A DNA stretch of 64,000 nt from HKCCE3408 sp039191215 (GCA_039191215.1 JBCCXT010000016.1:1-64000); one strand, 5' to 3'. Positions 16,209 to 26,348 are shown, counted from the first letter of the stretch. The notes: a model not told the origin generated them from the letters alone. Translations and numbers: made by a program.

Positions 16209-19088
16209 TCAGGATTTACCTTTCAGCCCGGCAAGTGCCTGAGCGAAGGGGTTGTCGGGATCGATCCGATCTTTCTTCTCGGGCCGCGCCGAATACTGGT
16301 TGGGACCCTTTGGGCGATCTTTGCTGCGCGGCTTGCCCTTGGGTTTGTCCTTACCACGCGGCTTGCCCGGTTTAGCGCTGCGGTGTTCCTCGCCCCCTTG
16401 CCTGCTACGCCGACGCGGTGCCCAGGTGAAGGTGTAGTAAACTTCCGTTTCAGCAATCGGCGTCTCGGATGTCTCGCCAGCGTCGCCTGCTTCCGGCGCG
16501 GGCTCTGGGGCCACGCTCTCCGCCGCGGGTTCCGGGGCCGGAGCGCTTGTGGCAGCGGCTTCGGCCGCACCGACCTCTGGCGCCTTCGGTTCAGCAGCGT
16601 CTTCGGCTTCGGCCTTTGCGGCTTGGGGCTCGGCTTCCGGCATGTCTTCCGGTTGTGCTTTTGGGGCCATCTCAGCGGCGGGTTCTGCCGGTGGGGCGGG
16701 CTTTGTGACGCGCTGCTTGGGACGCTCCCCCTGATCGGCTTTGTAGCCCAATCCGACCATCAAATCGGCGAATTGCTCTAAAGTCATCCCACTGATCGAC
16801 AACATGTCAGGCGTCGCTTCGAACCCTGCGCGACTGTCTTGGCCGCGCAGCATGTCAGCCAGCCGCTCCAACATATCGATGCGCATCGCACGTGCGCCCG
16901 ACCGGCGATAGCCCGACATTGCGTAATACTGCGCCTCGACCCGATCCTCCGCCGGGATCGTCACCAGGCCCGGCGGCGGGCTTTCTGGAAACTCCGCTAG
17001 TCCCTTGGCCAGTGACCACAGGACCAAGCGCAGCCGCGTCGGCGCGGGCTTCAGTAATGCTGGCATGAAGATGGTGTATTGGCCGAAGCGAACGCCGTGT
17101 TTGCGCAAGAGGCTGCGGGCGTCTTGGTCAAGCTCCTTGACCTCCGCTGCCACATCAGCCCGCGGGATCACGCCAAAGGCTTCGACGAGACGGAACGCAA
17201 AACCACGGGCGAGCCCGGTCAGTTCTTCGTCCTTTTGCATTGCCAAAAGCGGCTCGTAGAGTGCCGCGACTTTGCGGTCGATGAAGTGCTGCAGCCGACG
17301 GCTGACCTTTTCGATGACCTGCGGGCTTGCATCCTCATCAACGAAAGCCTCCGCCAAGGGCTTGAGTGGATCCGGCCCGGGCACCAGCTTGCCGATGGCC
17401 TGATCGCCCCACATCAACCCGCCTTGTTCTGTGAAGTCAAACTCCGGGTCGGGCGCGTTGTAAAACCGGTCGGCACGCAGGTGAAATTCGGGGGCCAGCG
17501 CGGCGATCGCCGCCTGCCGCAGCATGCGCGCTTCATCCGCGTCCGCGTTTGGGTCTTGGTGGAAGCGGAACCCTTCCAGCCGACCGACAAACTGGCCTTC
17601 GACCTCGACCTCGCCATTTTCTTTCACCTCGGCCACGAGGCTCTCCTTCTGCTTCAACCGCCGCATCAGAACGCTCGTGCGGCGGTCGACAAATGCTTTC
17701 GTCAAGGCACCGTGGAGCGCATCTGACAGGCGGTCTTCTACGGCACGCGTCCGCTCCCGCCAATGGGTTTCGTCATCAAGCCAGCCTTTGCGCTGCGCGA
17801 CATAGGTCCATGTGCGGATAAACGCCAACCGTTTCGAGAGTGTGTCAAGATCGCCGTCGGTGCGGTCGATGCGATCGATTTGGCGCGAAATCCAGTCATC
17901 CGGCACGCGGCCCAAGTCCTGCAAATACTCAAAGATTTGGCGCAACAGGCTGGCATGTTCGGCATGGCTGATATCGCGGAAATCAGGGATGCGGCAAACA
18001 TCCCATAAAAGCCGGACATCTGGCGCGGTATGTAGCCTGGTGTCGATCGCAGGATCGGTGGCAATGGCTTTGAGCGCCATCAGATCATCGGCCTCGCGCG
18101 CGCGGCTTAGCCAATCGTCGACTGTCGGCATTTCAAGCGACGCGATCAAGCGCCGCGCAGAGCCAAAATCAAGCGCCGAGTTGCGCCACATAAGCCGCCT
18201 CACGGGCGGGAAACGATGCTGACAAATCGCCTCGGCCACGCTGTCGTCAAGCGCACTGGCCTCTCCGGTCACGCCAAAGGTTCCGGGGTCTGTGTGCCGT
18301 CCTGCGCGACCAGCGATCTGGGCCAGTTCGGCCGGTTGAAGATCGCGCATGCGGCGGCCGTCAAACTTTCGCAGGCCTGCGAACGCGACATGGCGGATAT
18401 CGAGATTGAGCCCCATCCCAATCGCATCGGTGGCCACCAGCGTATCAACCTCGCCGGATTGATACATCTCTACTTGCGCGTTACGCGTGCGCGGCGACAA
18501 GGCCCCCATAACCACCGCCGCACCACCCTTGCTGCGCCTCTGCAGCTCTGCAATAGCATACACATTTTGAACAAAGAAGGCAACTATTGCCGACCTATTT
18601 GGCATTCTACTTATCTTTTTTGAACCTGTGTAGGTAAGTTCCGAAAACCGCTCTTGCCGTTGGAATTGAACATTGGGGACCAGAGCTGCAATGGCGCCGC
18701 GCATCGTGTCAGCACCCAGGAAAAGCGTCTCTTTCAAGCCGCGGGCATGGAGCAATCGTTCGGTGAAGACATGGCCGCGCTCTGGATCGGCGCAAAGCTG
18801 GATCTCATCGATGGCCAGAAAATCACATCCCAAAGCCGACGGCATCGCCTCGACCGTGCAGACCCAGTAATGCGTGCGTTCAGGCACGATACGTTCTTCA
18901 CCTGTGATCAGCGCCACAACGGACGGGCCGCGCTGCGCTACGATCCGGTCATAGACCTCGCGCGCGAGTAGTCGCAGCGGCAGGCCGATCACACCTGTCC
19001 GGTGCGCCAACATGCGCTCAATCGCCGTGTGGGTTTTGCCTGTATTTGTCGGGCCCAGAATGGCCGCGATCCGCGCCTGGCTTTGCAT
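16209..19088 (-). CDS. SUV3-like superfamily 2 RNA helicase with long C-terminal extension
   Basis: A 959-residue helicase resembling mitochondrial SUV3. Motifs: Walker A GPTNTGKTHT (residues ~12-21), DEIQ box in FLAIDEIQLC (near 95), motif III LGADT, and the C-terminal helicase motifs VATDAIGMGLN and QIAGRAGR near 215-265. After the helicase core comes a long helical region and then a ~120-residue low-complexity tail rich in Ala, Glu and Pro, closed by a basic segment (RGKDKPKGKPRSKDRPKG) likely to contact RNA. SUV3 unwinds RNA in degradosome-like assemblies; a similar role is inferred. The tail is probably disordered. Confidence 0.88.
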   Translation of the reverse strand: MQSQARIAAILGPTNTGKTHTAIERMLAHRTGVIGLPLRLLAREVYDRIVAQRGPSVVALITGEERIVPERTHYWVCTVEAMPSALGCDFLAIDEIQLCADPERGHVFTERLLHARGLKETLFLGADTMRGAIAALVPNVQFQRQERFSELTYTGSKKISRMPNRSAIVAFFVQNVYAIAELQRRSKGGAAVVMGALSPRTRNAQVEMYQSGEVDTLVATDAIGMGLNLDIRHVAFAGLRKFDGRRMRDLQPAELAQIAGRAGRHTDPGTFGVTGEASALDDSVAEAICQHRFPPVRRLMWRNSALDFGSARRLIASLEMPTVDDWLSRAREADDLMALKAIATDPAIDTRLHTAPDVRLLWDVCRIPDFRDISHAEHASLLRQIFEYLQDLGRVPDDWISRQIDRIDRTDGDLDTLSKRLAFIRTWTYVAQRKGWLDDETHWRERTRAVEDRLSDALHGALTKAFVDRRTSVLMRRLKQKESLVAEVKENGEVEVEGQFVGRLEGFRFHQDPNADADEARMLRQAAIAALAPEFHLRADRFYNAPDPEFDFTEQGGLMWGDQAIGKLVPGPDPLKPLAEAFVDEDASPQVIEKVSRRLQHFIDRKVAALYEPLLAMQKDEELTGLARGFAFRLVEAFGVIPRADVAAEVKELDQDARSLLRKHGVRFGQYTIFMPALLKPAPTRLRLVLWSLAKGLAEFPESPPPGLVTIPAEDRVEAQYYAMSGYRRSGARAMRIDMLERLADMLRGQDSRAGFEATPDMLSISGMTLEQFADLMVGLGYKADQGERPKQRVTKPAPPAEPAAEMAPKAQPEDMPEAEPQAAKAEAEDAAEPKAPEVGAAEAAATSAPAPEPAAESVAPEPAPEAGDAGETSETPIAETEVYYTFTWAPRRRSRQGGEEHRSAKPGKPRGKDKPKGKPRSKDRPKGPNQYSARPEKKDRIDPDNPFAQALAGLKGKS

Positions 19089-19133
19089 GGCCCAAGGACG
19101 CCCCTTTATGCTGCCCGCGACTGGCGTTCGCTA

Positions 19134-19691
19134 TTAAAGCGCTTGCCCTTCGAGCGCGGCTTCGATCCGCGCAATAGCCCCTGATACGTCCGGCCGATGC
19201 GGATGTATAGCGCGCGCGGCGTAAAACGCCTCCAACGCTTCATCCTCATAGCCCATGTCTTCCAGCATGATGCCAAGACCGATCAGCGCGCCAAAATGCT
19301 GCGGGTTCAACGCCAAGACACGCTGGATGTCATAGATCGACGGGCCATACATGCCGGCATGGAAATACGCCGTGGCACGCACATTCCACCCTTCGGCGAA
19401 TTCCGGCGCATGATCGACCAAAGCTGTAAGATGCGCGATAGCGGTTTCAGTCTCACCGGCATCGAGTGCCTCAATCCCGCGCGACAGAAGCAAATCCGCC
19501 GTCGCAGAGCCGGAGATCGACCATCTCTGAATGATCTCTTGCTCGACAATCTCCCAATTGCCGGTTTCTGGATCGGCAAGGCGGTCCAACAATTCGCCTA
19601 AGCGGTCCATTGATTGCGCGGAAGCCGCGCCGGAAAAACCGATCAGAATTGCCGCTACGGCGATGTTGTATGCGATGGTTAAAAATCTCAT
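19134..19691 (-). CDS. Periplasmic TPR-repeat protein
   Basis: A 185-residue exported protein. A signal peptide occupies the first ~25 residues (AVAAILIGFSGAASAQ, cleavage after ASA). The mature part carries about three tetratricopeptide repeats between residues 65 and 165, for example AIAHLTALVDHAPEFAEGWN and SIYDIQRVLALNPQHFGALI. TPR proteins act as scaffolds; no catalytic residues are apparent. It is transcribed toward the helicase gene, 45 bases away. Function unknown. Confidence 0.85.
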   Translation of the reverse strand: MRFLTIAYNIAVAAILIGFSGAASAQSMDRLGELLDRLADPETGNWEIVEQEIIQRWSISGSATADLLLSRGIEALDAGETETAIAHLTALVDHAPEFAEGWNVRATAYFHAGMYGPSIYDIQRVLALNPQHFGALIGLGIMLEDMGYEDEALEAFYAARAIHPHRPDVSGAIARIEAALEGQAL

Positions 19692-19761
19692 ATTCTAAAC
19701 AATAGCACCCTTGCGCGTTCAATCTAGGTTAATGCGCACGCAATTTCGGGAGAACTGTGTG

Positions 19762-20055
19762 ATGTCGGACGTGATCGAGACCGCGGTGGCGATGTTGAAT
19801 GAAAAAATCAGCGGCGGCTTCGACGGCTCAGCCAAGTTTGCCATTGAAGATGAAGGCGTCATCATTATCGACGGCGACGGTGTGCGGGCCGGCACGGATG
19901 CAGATGAGGCTGAGGTAACTCTTTCGGCCAATGCCGATACATTCCGAGAAATTCTGGACGGTGATCTTAACCCCACGGCCGCCTTTATGAGCGGCAGCCT
20001 AAAGATTGATGGTGATATGGGCGTTGCCATGAAGCTTGCGCCGGCACTTGCCTAA
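19762..20055 (+). CDS. SCP2 sterol-binding domain protein
   Basis: A 97-residue single-domain protein matching the SCP2 lipid-transfer fold: an amphipathic N-terminal helix (MLNEKISGGFDGSAKF), a sheet with VTLSANADTFREILDG and the GSLKIDGDMGVAMKL C-terminal signature. Such proteins bind fatty acyl-CoA or other hydrophobic ligands. GGGAG lies ten bases before the ATG. The stop codon is followed after one base by the start of an alpha/beta hydrolase gene, so the two are translationally linked and may share a lipid substrate. Confidence 0.85.
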   Translation: MSDVIETAVAMLNEKISGGFDGSAKFAIEDEGVIIIDGDGVRAGTDADEAEVTLSANADTFREILDGDLNPTAAFMSGSLKIDGDMGVAMKLAPALA

Positions 20056-20056
20056 C

Positions 20057-20986
20057 ATGCCGGAACCCGCGCCGCTTCACAGCGACGTAGCGCTTGGGCC
20101 TGCTGGCGGGCGGGCCCACTGGCTGCATGCCAAAGACGGCACGCGCATTCGACTAGGTTTGTGGCCTTTGGACGGTGCCCAGGGCACGGTCCTCGTTTTT
20201 CCTGGCCGGACTGAATACATTGAGAAATACGGAACACTTGCGACCGATTTCCAAAGCGCAGGCTACGCGATGGCCGCCATCGATTGGCGCGGCCAGGGTC
20301 TTGCTGATCGCCCCGCCCATCGCCGCGACATGGGCTATGTGACGGATTTCGATGAGTATCAACAGGATGTCGACGCCGTTTTGGCCGTCTTGTCCGAGAT
20401 GGCGGACGCGCCCCAGCCCTGGTACCTGATTGGCCATTCTATGGGCGGCGCCATTGCGCTGCGCGCGATGCACAGGGACCTGCCGGTTGAAAATGTGGTC
20501 TTTTCTGCACCCATGTGGGGGATAGCACTGTCACCGGCTGGCCGCCTCATGGCGCGTGTTTTGCGGGTGGTATCGGGGCCACTGGGACTCGACAAACTTT
20601 TTGCCCCGACAACCGGCCCGGCTGTCCCGCTAGACTTTGAGGGCAACAGGCTGACCAGCGACCGTACTCAGTTTGAATATATGGAGCACCAAACCGACAC
20701 CTATCCTGAATTGCGTCTGGGCGGGCCATCGATCCGCTGGTTGATCGAAGCACTCAAAGAATGCGCCGCTTTGCTCGAGCTTCCCGCACCGTCCATGCCC
20801 GTCCTGACCATCCTGGGCAGCGAGGAAAAGATCGTCTCCAAAGCCGGGATTCGCCGCCGCATGGAAACCTGGCCCGGCAGTGAGTTGATGGATGTGGCCG
20901 GTGCCGCACATGAGGTGCTTATGGAGGCGCCCGATTACCGCGACCCGATCGTAGCACGCATCTTAGAGTATTTTGAGAAGAAGTAG
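20057..20986 (+). CDS. Alpha/beta hydrolase, lysophospholipase-like
   Basis: A 309-residue serine hydrolase of the monoacylglycerol lipase/lysophospholipase type. The nucleophile elbow is GHSMGG (Ser ~122); the oxyanion region is FPGRTEYIEKYG near residue 52; an acid residue is expected near LTILGSEEKIV and the catalytic His lies in AAHEVLMEAPDYR near the C-terminus. It probably acts in the cytoplasm on lysophospholipids or monoglycerides. The ATG at 20057 comes one base after the SCP2 gene stop. It converges with lolD. Confidence 0.88.
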   Translation: MPEPAPLHSDVALGPAGGRAHWLHAKDGTRIRLGLWPLDGAQGTVLVFPGRTEYIEKYGTLATDFQSAGYAMAAIDWRGQGLADRPAHRRDMGYVTDFDEYQQDVDAVLAVLSEMADAPQPWYLIGHSMGGAIALRAMHRDLPVENVVFSAPMWGIALSPAGRLMARVLRVVSGPLGLDKLFAPTTGPAVPLDFEGNRLTSDRTQFEYMEHQTDTYPELRLGGPSIRWLIEALKECAALLELPAPSMPVLTILGSEEKIVSKAGIRRRMETWPGSELMDVAGAAHEVLMEAPDYRDPIVARILEYFEKK

Positions 20987-20990
20987 CCGG

Positions 20991-21674
20991 TCAAACCGGC
21001 ACAAGCGCGCCTGATTTCAGCGTCACCGTTCGATCCATTCTGGCTGCAAGATCAAGGTTATGGGTTGCGATCAACGCGGCCAGACCTTGTGCGCGAACAA
21101 GCTCCAACAGCGCCTCAAAGACACGGTCAGAAGTGGCGGGGTCCAGATTGCCCGTCGGCTCATCGGCCAAAAGCAGGGCCGGGTCATTGGCAAGCGCGCG
21201 ACAAAAGGCGGCGCGCTGCTGCTCACCGCCCGATAATGCGGCAGGCCGATGTGCGCCGCGTTCGGCAAGTCCGACCCGTTTCAGCAGGCCGCGCGCATGG
21301 TTTTCGGCTTCGGCTTGGGCACGACCAGCAGCCAATTGCGGCAGCACAATGTTCTCAAGCGCTGAAAACTCCGGCAGCAGATGATGGAACTGGTAGATAA
21401 AGCCAATTTGATTGCGCCGCGCCGCCGTGCGCACCCGATCACTCGCCTGGGTCACGTCCCGGCCTTGAATGGCGACACTGCCAGCATCGGCCGTATCAAG
21501 CAGGCCCGCAATGTGCAGCAGCGTCGACTTGCCTGCCCCGGAAGGCGCAACCAGAGCCACGATCTCACCGGGCGCAACGGCCAAATCTGCCCCACGCAGC
21601 ACCGTGATCTCGTTTGGTTGACCGGGATTGTATCGTTTCTCAACGCCGCCGAGTGAAAGCGCGGGCTCACTCAT
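20991..21674 (-). CDS. lolD: Lipoprotein-releasing ABC transporter ATPase LolD
   Basis: ATPase of the Lol system that extracts outer-membrane lipoproteins from the inner membrane for transfer to LolA. 227 residues with Walker A APSGAGKSTLL, signature ALSGGEQQR and Walker B ALLLADEPTGNLD. Its start codon overlaps the end of the permease gene by 8 bases, so translation is coupled and expression is matched to the permease. Downstream, five-base inverted arms flank the junction with the convergent hydrolase gene. Confidence 0.95.
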   Translation of the reverse strand: MSEPALSLGGVEKRYNPGQPNEITVLRGADLAVAPGEIVALVAPSGAGKSTLLHIAGLLDTADAGSVAIQGRDVTQASDRVRTAARRNQIGFIYQFHHLLPEFSALENIVLPQLAAGRAQAEAENHARGLLKRVGLAERGAHRPAALSGGEQQRAAFCRALANDPALLLADEPTGNLDPATSDRVFEALLELVRAQGLAALIATHNLDLAARMDRTVTLKSGALVPV

Positions 21675-22953
21675 ATCGCAACGCCTCGACCGGGTTCATG
21701 CGCGCCGCGCGACGGGCTGGAAAGATCGTCACCAAAAACGACAGCCCAAGGCTTAATGAGATGGCCGACAGGACATCGCCAAATTCCAGCCGTGCCGGCA
21801 GGGCAGAGATCAGCCGGATCGAGCTGTCCCAAACGCCGCCACCTGCAACCCAATTGACGAAGCTGAAGATCGGATCAATCCAGATCGCAAAGGCGCAGCC
21901 CAGTGCCACACCCATCGCCGTGCCGACAATCCCTATTGAGGCGCCGCAGATGAAAAAGACGCGCAGGATTGAGCCTTCGCTCAGGCCAACCGTGCGCAAA
22001 ATGCCGATATCGCCACTTTTGTTTTTCACCAACATGATGAGGCCGGAGACAATGTTCATGGTCGCAATCAGCACCAGGATCGAGAGGATGACGAACATGA
22101 TGTTATCCTCCATCTGCAAGGCACGAAGAAAGGCGCCGGAGCTGTCCTGCCAAGTCCAAAGCAGAACCGATGCATCCGTGGCCTGCAGCAGCGACAAGCG
22201 GTAGCTATCGATCGCTTCGGGGTCATCAAGCGTCAGATCAACCGCGTCAGCAACGCCATCACGATTGAAATAGGTCTGTGCCTCTGTGAACGGCATATAG
22301 ACGCGAACTGAATCGATGTCGTAGCGACCGACCTGGAAGATATAGGCAACCTCATAGGTTGAGACGCGCGGATTGGTTCCAAACGGTGTGCGCGCACCTT
22401 CGGGCGAGATCAAACGTATCTGGTCGCCGACCCGCAGGCCCAAGCGGCGCGCGATCTCCCACCCGATGGCGACACCCTCGTCAAAGCGCTGCAAGTCGCC
22501 CTCTGAGCGATCGGGCGCCGCCACTAAGGGCACATCCCTCAGGTCTTCGAATGCGATGCCAACAACTTGAGCAAAGGAATTGCGCCCGGCATGGGTGGCC
22601 AGCACTTGTCCGTTGATGACGGGTGCTGCTTGCGTGACACCCTCGACCGTGCGCATTTCTGCGGCCAGTTGGGCGTAATCGGTCACGGTGCGATCAACTT
22701 GTCCGGCCTCGTTGACGCGCGGTGCGGCTTGTACGCTGACATGTGGGTTGGCGCCCAGGATCGTGCCGACAAATTCGTAACGGAACCCAGTGCGCACTGC
22801 CAGCGTTGCAATGAGCGCCATGACGGCGAGCGCGATGCCGATAAAACTGATCCAAGTCATGGTCGACACACCACCATCGGCGCGCCGGGCGCGCAGATAG
22901 CGCCATGCAATCAGAAACTCAAAGCGCGAGAACGGTGCGGGACTTTCGGCCAT
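21667..22953 (-). CDS. lolC: Lipoprotein-releasing ABC transporter permease (LolC/LolE type)
   Basis: Inner-membrane permease of 428 residues. It has one N-terminal helix (FIGIALAVMALIATLAV, near residue 38), a large periplasmic domain of about 220 residues, and three C-terminal helices, the MacB/FtsX-like topology of LolC and LolE. Only one permease gene accompanies lolD here, as is usual outside gammaproteobacteria, so it presumably forms a homodimer. I chose the ATG at 22953 (MAESPAPFSRFEFLIAWRYL) because the N-terminus then matches the family; an earlier ATG at 22968 lacks a ribosome binding site. Confidence 0.93.
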   Translation of the reverse strand: MAESPAPFSRFEFLIAWRYLRARRADGGVSTMTWISFIGIALAVMALIATLAVRTGFRYEFVGTILGANPHVSVQAAPRVNEAGQVDRTVTDYAQLAAEMRTVEGVTQAAPVINGQVLATHAGRNSFAQVVGIAFEDLRDVPLVAAPDRSEGDLQRFDEGVAIGWEIARRLGLRVGDQIRLISPEGARTPFGTNPRVSTYEVAYIFQVGRYDIDSVRVYMPFTEAQTYFNRDGVADAVDLTLDDPEAIDSYRLSLLQATDASVLLWTWQDSSGAFLRALQMEDNIMFVILSILVLIATMNIVSGLIMLVKNKSGDIGILRTVGLSEGSILRVFFICGASIGIVGTAMGVALGCAFAIWIDPIFSFVNWVAGGGVWDSSIRLISALPARLEFGDVLSAISLSLGLSFLVTIFPARRAARMNPVEALRYE

Positions 22954-23211
22954 AAACTGCTCTTTCATTGCCCGTTTGGCGCGCAAACTGCGGCACTCTG
23001 CTAGCAGCGTCAACCATTCCCGGGGCTAGCCGCAACAGCGCCTGAAATAGGACCAAGCGGCTTCAACTTGCCACGCGCACGAACAGACCGCCGGTCAATC
23101 CGCGCCATAAACCTTCGATTGCAACAGCGCAGGCCCGCGTCTGCCTAAACGAGCACTGCATGTGCGGCAGTAAGACGTCGTTTGTGTCGCACCCTCACCA
23201 AACGCGGGAAT

Positions 23212-24552
23212 TCACCGGAAATTTGCGTAAATCTGCGTCAACCGATCAATGGCGGCGCTTTGGCTGAGTTCCTCCGAAGCACCCGTCCGGCGCGAGGTCA
23301 GCTCCACCACGCCTTTGTCGAGACCACGCGGGCCCACGGTGATCCGCCAGGGCAGCCCGATTAGGTCCATCGTGGCAAACTTGGCGCCTGCCCGTTCGTC
23401 GCGGTCGTCGTATAGCGGCTCTAATCCGATTTTGGTTAGCGCCGCGTAAAGTTCGGCACAAGCGGCATCGGTTGCGCTATCGCCCTGGCGCAGATTGACG
23501 ATGCCGGCATGAAACGGCGTCACACCTTCAGGCCAGATGATGCCTTTGTCATCGTGGCTCGCCTCAATGATCGCGCCCACAAGCCTGCTGACGCCAATGC
23601 CGTGGCTGCCCATATGGACCGGCACCTTGGCGCCGTCGGGGCCCTGAACTTCGGCCCCCATCGCCTCGGAATATTTGGTGCCAAAGTAGAAGATCTGGCC
23701 CACTTCGATGCCGCGAGCGGACCGTTGGCGCGCCTCGGGCACTTGGGCAAAGACTTCCTGTTCGTGCGTCTCATCGGTGCGGGCATAGCGTGAGGTGAAC
23801 TCTTCCAACACCGCCTGGCACTGCGCTTCATTATCATAATCGATGTCGCGCTCACCGAATTTCAGGTCGGTGATTTCGGCGTCGTAGAAAACCTCACTTT
23901 CACCGGTATCGGCCAGGACCAGGAATTCATGTGTGTAATCGCCGCCGATCGGGCCGCCATCGGCGCGCATCGGGATCGCTTGCAGCCCCATCCGCTCGTA
24001 GCTGCGCAAGTAGCTCACCAGATGGCGGTTATAGGCATGCAGCGCGGCCTCTTTCGTGAGGTCAAAATTGTACCCGTCTTTCATGTAAAACTCGCGCCCG
24101 CGCATGACGCCGAAACGCGGCCGGATCTCGTCGCGGAACTTCCACTGAATGTGGTAGAGAGTCAGCGGTAGGTCCTTGTAAGAACTGACATAGCTGCGGA
24201 AGATATCGGTGATCAGTTCCTCGTTGGTGGGCCCGTAGAGCATATCGCGACCATGGCGGTCTTCGATGCGCAGCATCTCTTGGCCGTAATCGTCATAACG
24301 CCCGCTTTCGCGCCACAGATCGGCCGATTGCAGCGTCGGCATCAACATCGGGATATGGCCCGCACGGATCTGCTCTTCATGCACGATCTGTTCGATCCGC
24401 TTGAGCACTTTGAACCCCAATGGCAGCCAAGAATAAATTCCGGCGGAGGCCTGCCGGATCATACCCGCGCGCAGCATGTAGCGATGGCTGACGATCTGCG
24501 CATCGGCGGGCGTTTCCTTCAAAACGGGCAGGAAGTAACGGCTCAGGCGCAT
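23212..24552 (-). CDS. proS: Prolyl-tRNA synthetase (short alphaproteobacterial type)
   Basis: Class II aminoacyl-tRNA synthetase that charges tRNA-Pro. At 446 residues it lacks the editing insertion of the longer bacterial enzyme and resembles the compact alphaproteobacterial form. Class II motifs are visible: motif 2 (QWKFRDEIRPRFGVMRGREF) near residue 140 and motif 3 (HGIGVSRLVGAI) near 325, followed by an anticodon-binding domain. The ATG at 24552 (MRLSRYFLPVLKET) has AGAGG close upstream. The frame is open a further 66 codons with no start support. Essential gene. Confidence 0.96.
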   Translation of the reverse strand: MRLSRYFLPVLKETPADAQIVSHRYMLRAGMIRQASAGIYSWLPLGFKVLKRIEQIVHEEQIRAGHIPMLMPTLQSADLWRESGRYDDYGQEMLRIEDRHGRDMLYGPTNEELITDIFRSYVSSYKDLPLTLYHIQWKFRDEIRPRFGVMRGREFYMKDGYNFDLTKEAALHAYNRHLVSYLRSYERMGLQAIPMRADGGPIGGDYTHEFLVLADTGESEVFYDAEITDLKFGERDIDYDNEAQCQAVLEEFTSRYARTDETHEQEVFAQVPEARQRSARGIEVGQIFYFGTKYSEAMGAEVQGPDGAKVPVHMGSHGIGVSRLVGAIIEASHDDKGIIWPEGVTPFHAGIVNLRQGDSATDAACAELYAALTKIGLEPLYDDRDERAGAKFATMDLIGLPWRITVGPRGLDKGVVELTSRRTGASEELSQSAAIDRLTQIYANFR

Positions 24553-24788
24553 CGGGACCTCTCGTGATCTGGCTAACCCAGGCGGTCTAGGCGATTGTAA
24601 GGGTCGGCTCAAGCAGACAGGTGGGAAAGTTGGGTATGCGTTGACCGGACGAAAGAACGATTGCGTAGAGCTTGAAATGAAGGCGGCGCCTAACGCATGT
24701 AATTTTCGTGCCGCGCGCGGCAGAGCTGTCATCAATGTCACAAGTCGCAACAGTAAGGCCTGTGGGCCACGTATAAACGAGGCCCGGC

Positions 24789-26348
24789 TTATCTGCCGGT
24801 GACCGTCATTTCCGCCTGCATCGCTTGGACAAGCGCCTTAAACCGTGCCTCCGTCACCTCGCCAAACAAGGCGCGGGCCTCATCGGTTTTCAGCGCCAGC
24901 GTCACAACCCCTCTTTTGGCATCGAAACCCAAAACGCCATGCGCGTTCGGATCAGCCAGCGCGAACATCGCGCCGAACCGCATCGCGCGGCCGAGGATTT
25001 CGGCATCGCGCGTCTCCGCCTCACTCAAAAGCTCCAACAGCGGCTCGAAGTTTGTGCCTTGGCGCGAGGATTTGTATCGGTGCAGCAGCGACAGGCCCAA
25101 AAAGACCCGCTCCTCATGGGTGAGCCCACCAAGATTGGCGCGCGTCGCGTTATCGAAACAAACCTCAGCGCGGTAATCGGGATGCGCGCGCCAACTGACG
25201 TCATGCAGGTAACAGGCCGCGCGCATGACGCGCATCTGCGCCGGGCTTGCATTCGGAAAAAGCGGCGAGATGAACTGCCATAGCTTTTTGCCAAAACCCG
25301 GCATGCGCGCATTGGTCATCTCAGCGTGGCGCGCGGCCTCGATAAGCGGGTGACGGCGGCGCAGGTCCGGGCTCATCTGTTCATACAAGAGACCTTCGCG
25401 GATCCCATAGGCGGAGATTGCAACCTCTTGAGGATTGATCTTATCGACGAGCCGGCGCAGAACTTCCGAGGCCATCGGCACCAGCCGCATCCGGGCTTCT
25501 GACGTACCCGTCTGGCCGCGCAAAGCTGTAATATCAGAGGCCTCAATGTAGTCGATTGTGTCATGCACATCCTGTGGGCTCATGCGGTATTCATGCAGAA
25601 CCTTCAGGGGGTAGCCGCGGCGCTCCATATCGACACGGGCGATCGCACGCCACGATCCGCCAACCAGATAGAGCCGGCCAGGACTGGTCGGAAAGACCTT
25701 TTTGAGCGCACCGATACGGCGGTTGATATGCGCGCGGATTGCCTTTTTACCGTCAAGCCCCAACAGCTTCAAAGGACCCAGGTCCGTGGTGCGGCATCGG
25801 CCGATTTTGCCCGCTCCCTGCAATTCCGCCAATTCCAGTGACGAGCCACCGATATCACAGACCAGCCCTTCGGCCCCCGGCCAGCCCAGCAACACGCCCT
25901 GGGCTGACAGCCGCGCCTCCTCTCGGCCTTTGACGACCCATAGCGACAGGCCGGTCTGCGCTTCGACCTCGGCGCGGAATTCCGGCCCGTCTTCGGCGTC
26001 GCGAACCGCAGCCGTGGCGACAGTTACCAAGGGCGATACGCGCATACCGTTGGCAAGGGCGGCGAAACGCTTTAACTCCGCCATGGCGCGGATACGGCCT
26101 TCTGGGTTTAGCCGGCCAGTCTCGGCAAATCCGGCGCCCAGGCCGCAAAGCAGCTTTTCGTTGAAATAATAGGCCGGGCTGCGCGCGGCGCCGTCAAAGA
26201 CCACCAGCCGGACCGAGTTTGAGCCGATATCGATGACGCCGACCCGCTGCAGCGCACGGCGGTCGGGGCCCTCGAAAAGATCGACACCGAAGAGAGAACC
26301 CTGATCCGCCTCGACGTCATCCTCAAGAATGGCGCTGTCTTCCTTCAT
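24789..26348 (-). CDS. ppx: Ppx/GppA family exopolyphosphatase
   Basis: Enzyme of 519 residues that removes terminal phosphates from polyphosphate, or hydrolyses pppGpp. The actin-like phosphatase core shows VGVIDIGSNSVRLVVFDG (phosphate loop 1) and GLVCDIGGSSLELAEL (loop 2); a C-terminal HD-like helical domain contains YLHDVSWRAHPDYR. It lies 128 bases after ppk on the same strand, pairing polyphosphate synthesis with breakdown. Start at 26348 (MKEDSAILEDD) chosen over an upstream in-frame Met because a GGGG-rich ribosome site precedes it. Which substrate dominates cannot be decided from sequence. Confidence 0.93.
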   Translation of the reverse strand: MKEDSAILEDDVEADQGSLFGVDLFEGPDRRALQRVGVIDIGSNSVRLVVFDGAARSPAYYFNEKLLCGLGAGFAETGRLNPEGRIRAMAELKRFAALANGMRVSPLVTVATAAVRDAEDGPEFRAEVEAQTGLSLWVVKGREEARLSAQGVLLGWPGAEGLVCDIGGSSLELAELQGAGKIGRCRTTDLGPLKLLGLDGKKAIRAHINRRIGALKKVFPTSPGRLYLVGGSWRAIARVDMERRGYPLKVLHEYRMSPQDVHDTIDYIEASDITALRGQTGTSEARMRLVPMASEVLRRLVDKINPQEVAISAYGIREGLLYEQMSPDLRRRHPLIEAARHAEMTNARMPGFGKKLWQFISPLFPNASPAQMRVMRAACYLHDVSWRAHPDYRAEVCFDNATRANLGGLTHEERVFLGLSLLHRYKSSRQGTNFEPLLELLSEAETRDAEILGRAMRFGAMFALADPNAHGVLGFDAKRGVVTLALKTDEARALFGEVTEARFKALVQAMQAEMTVTGR

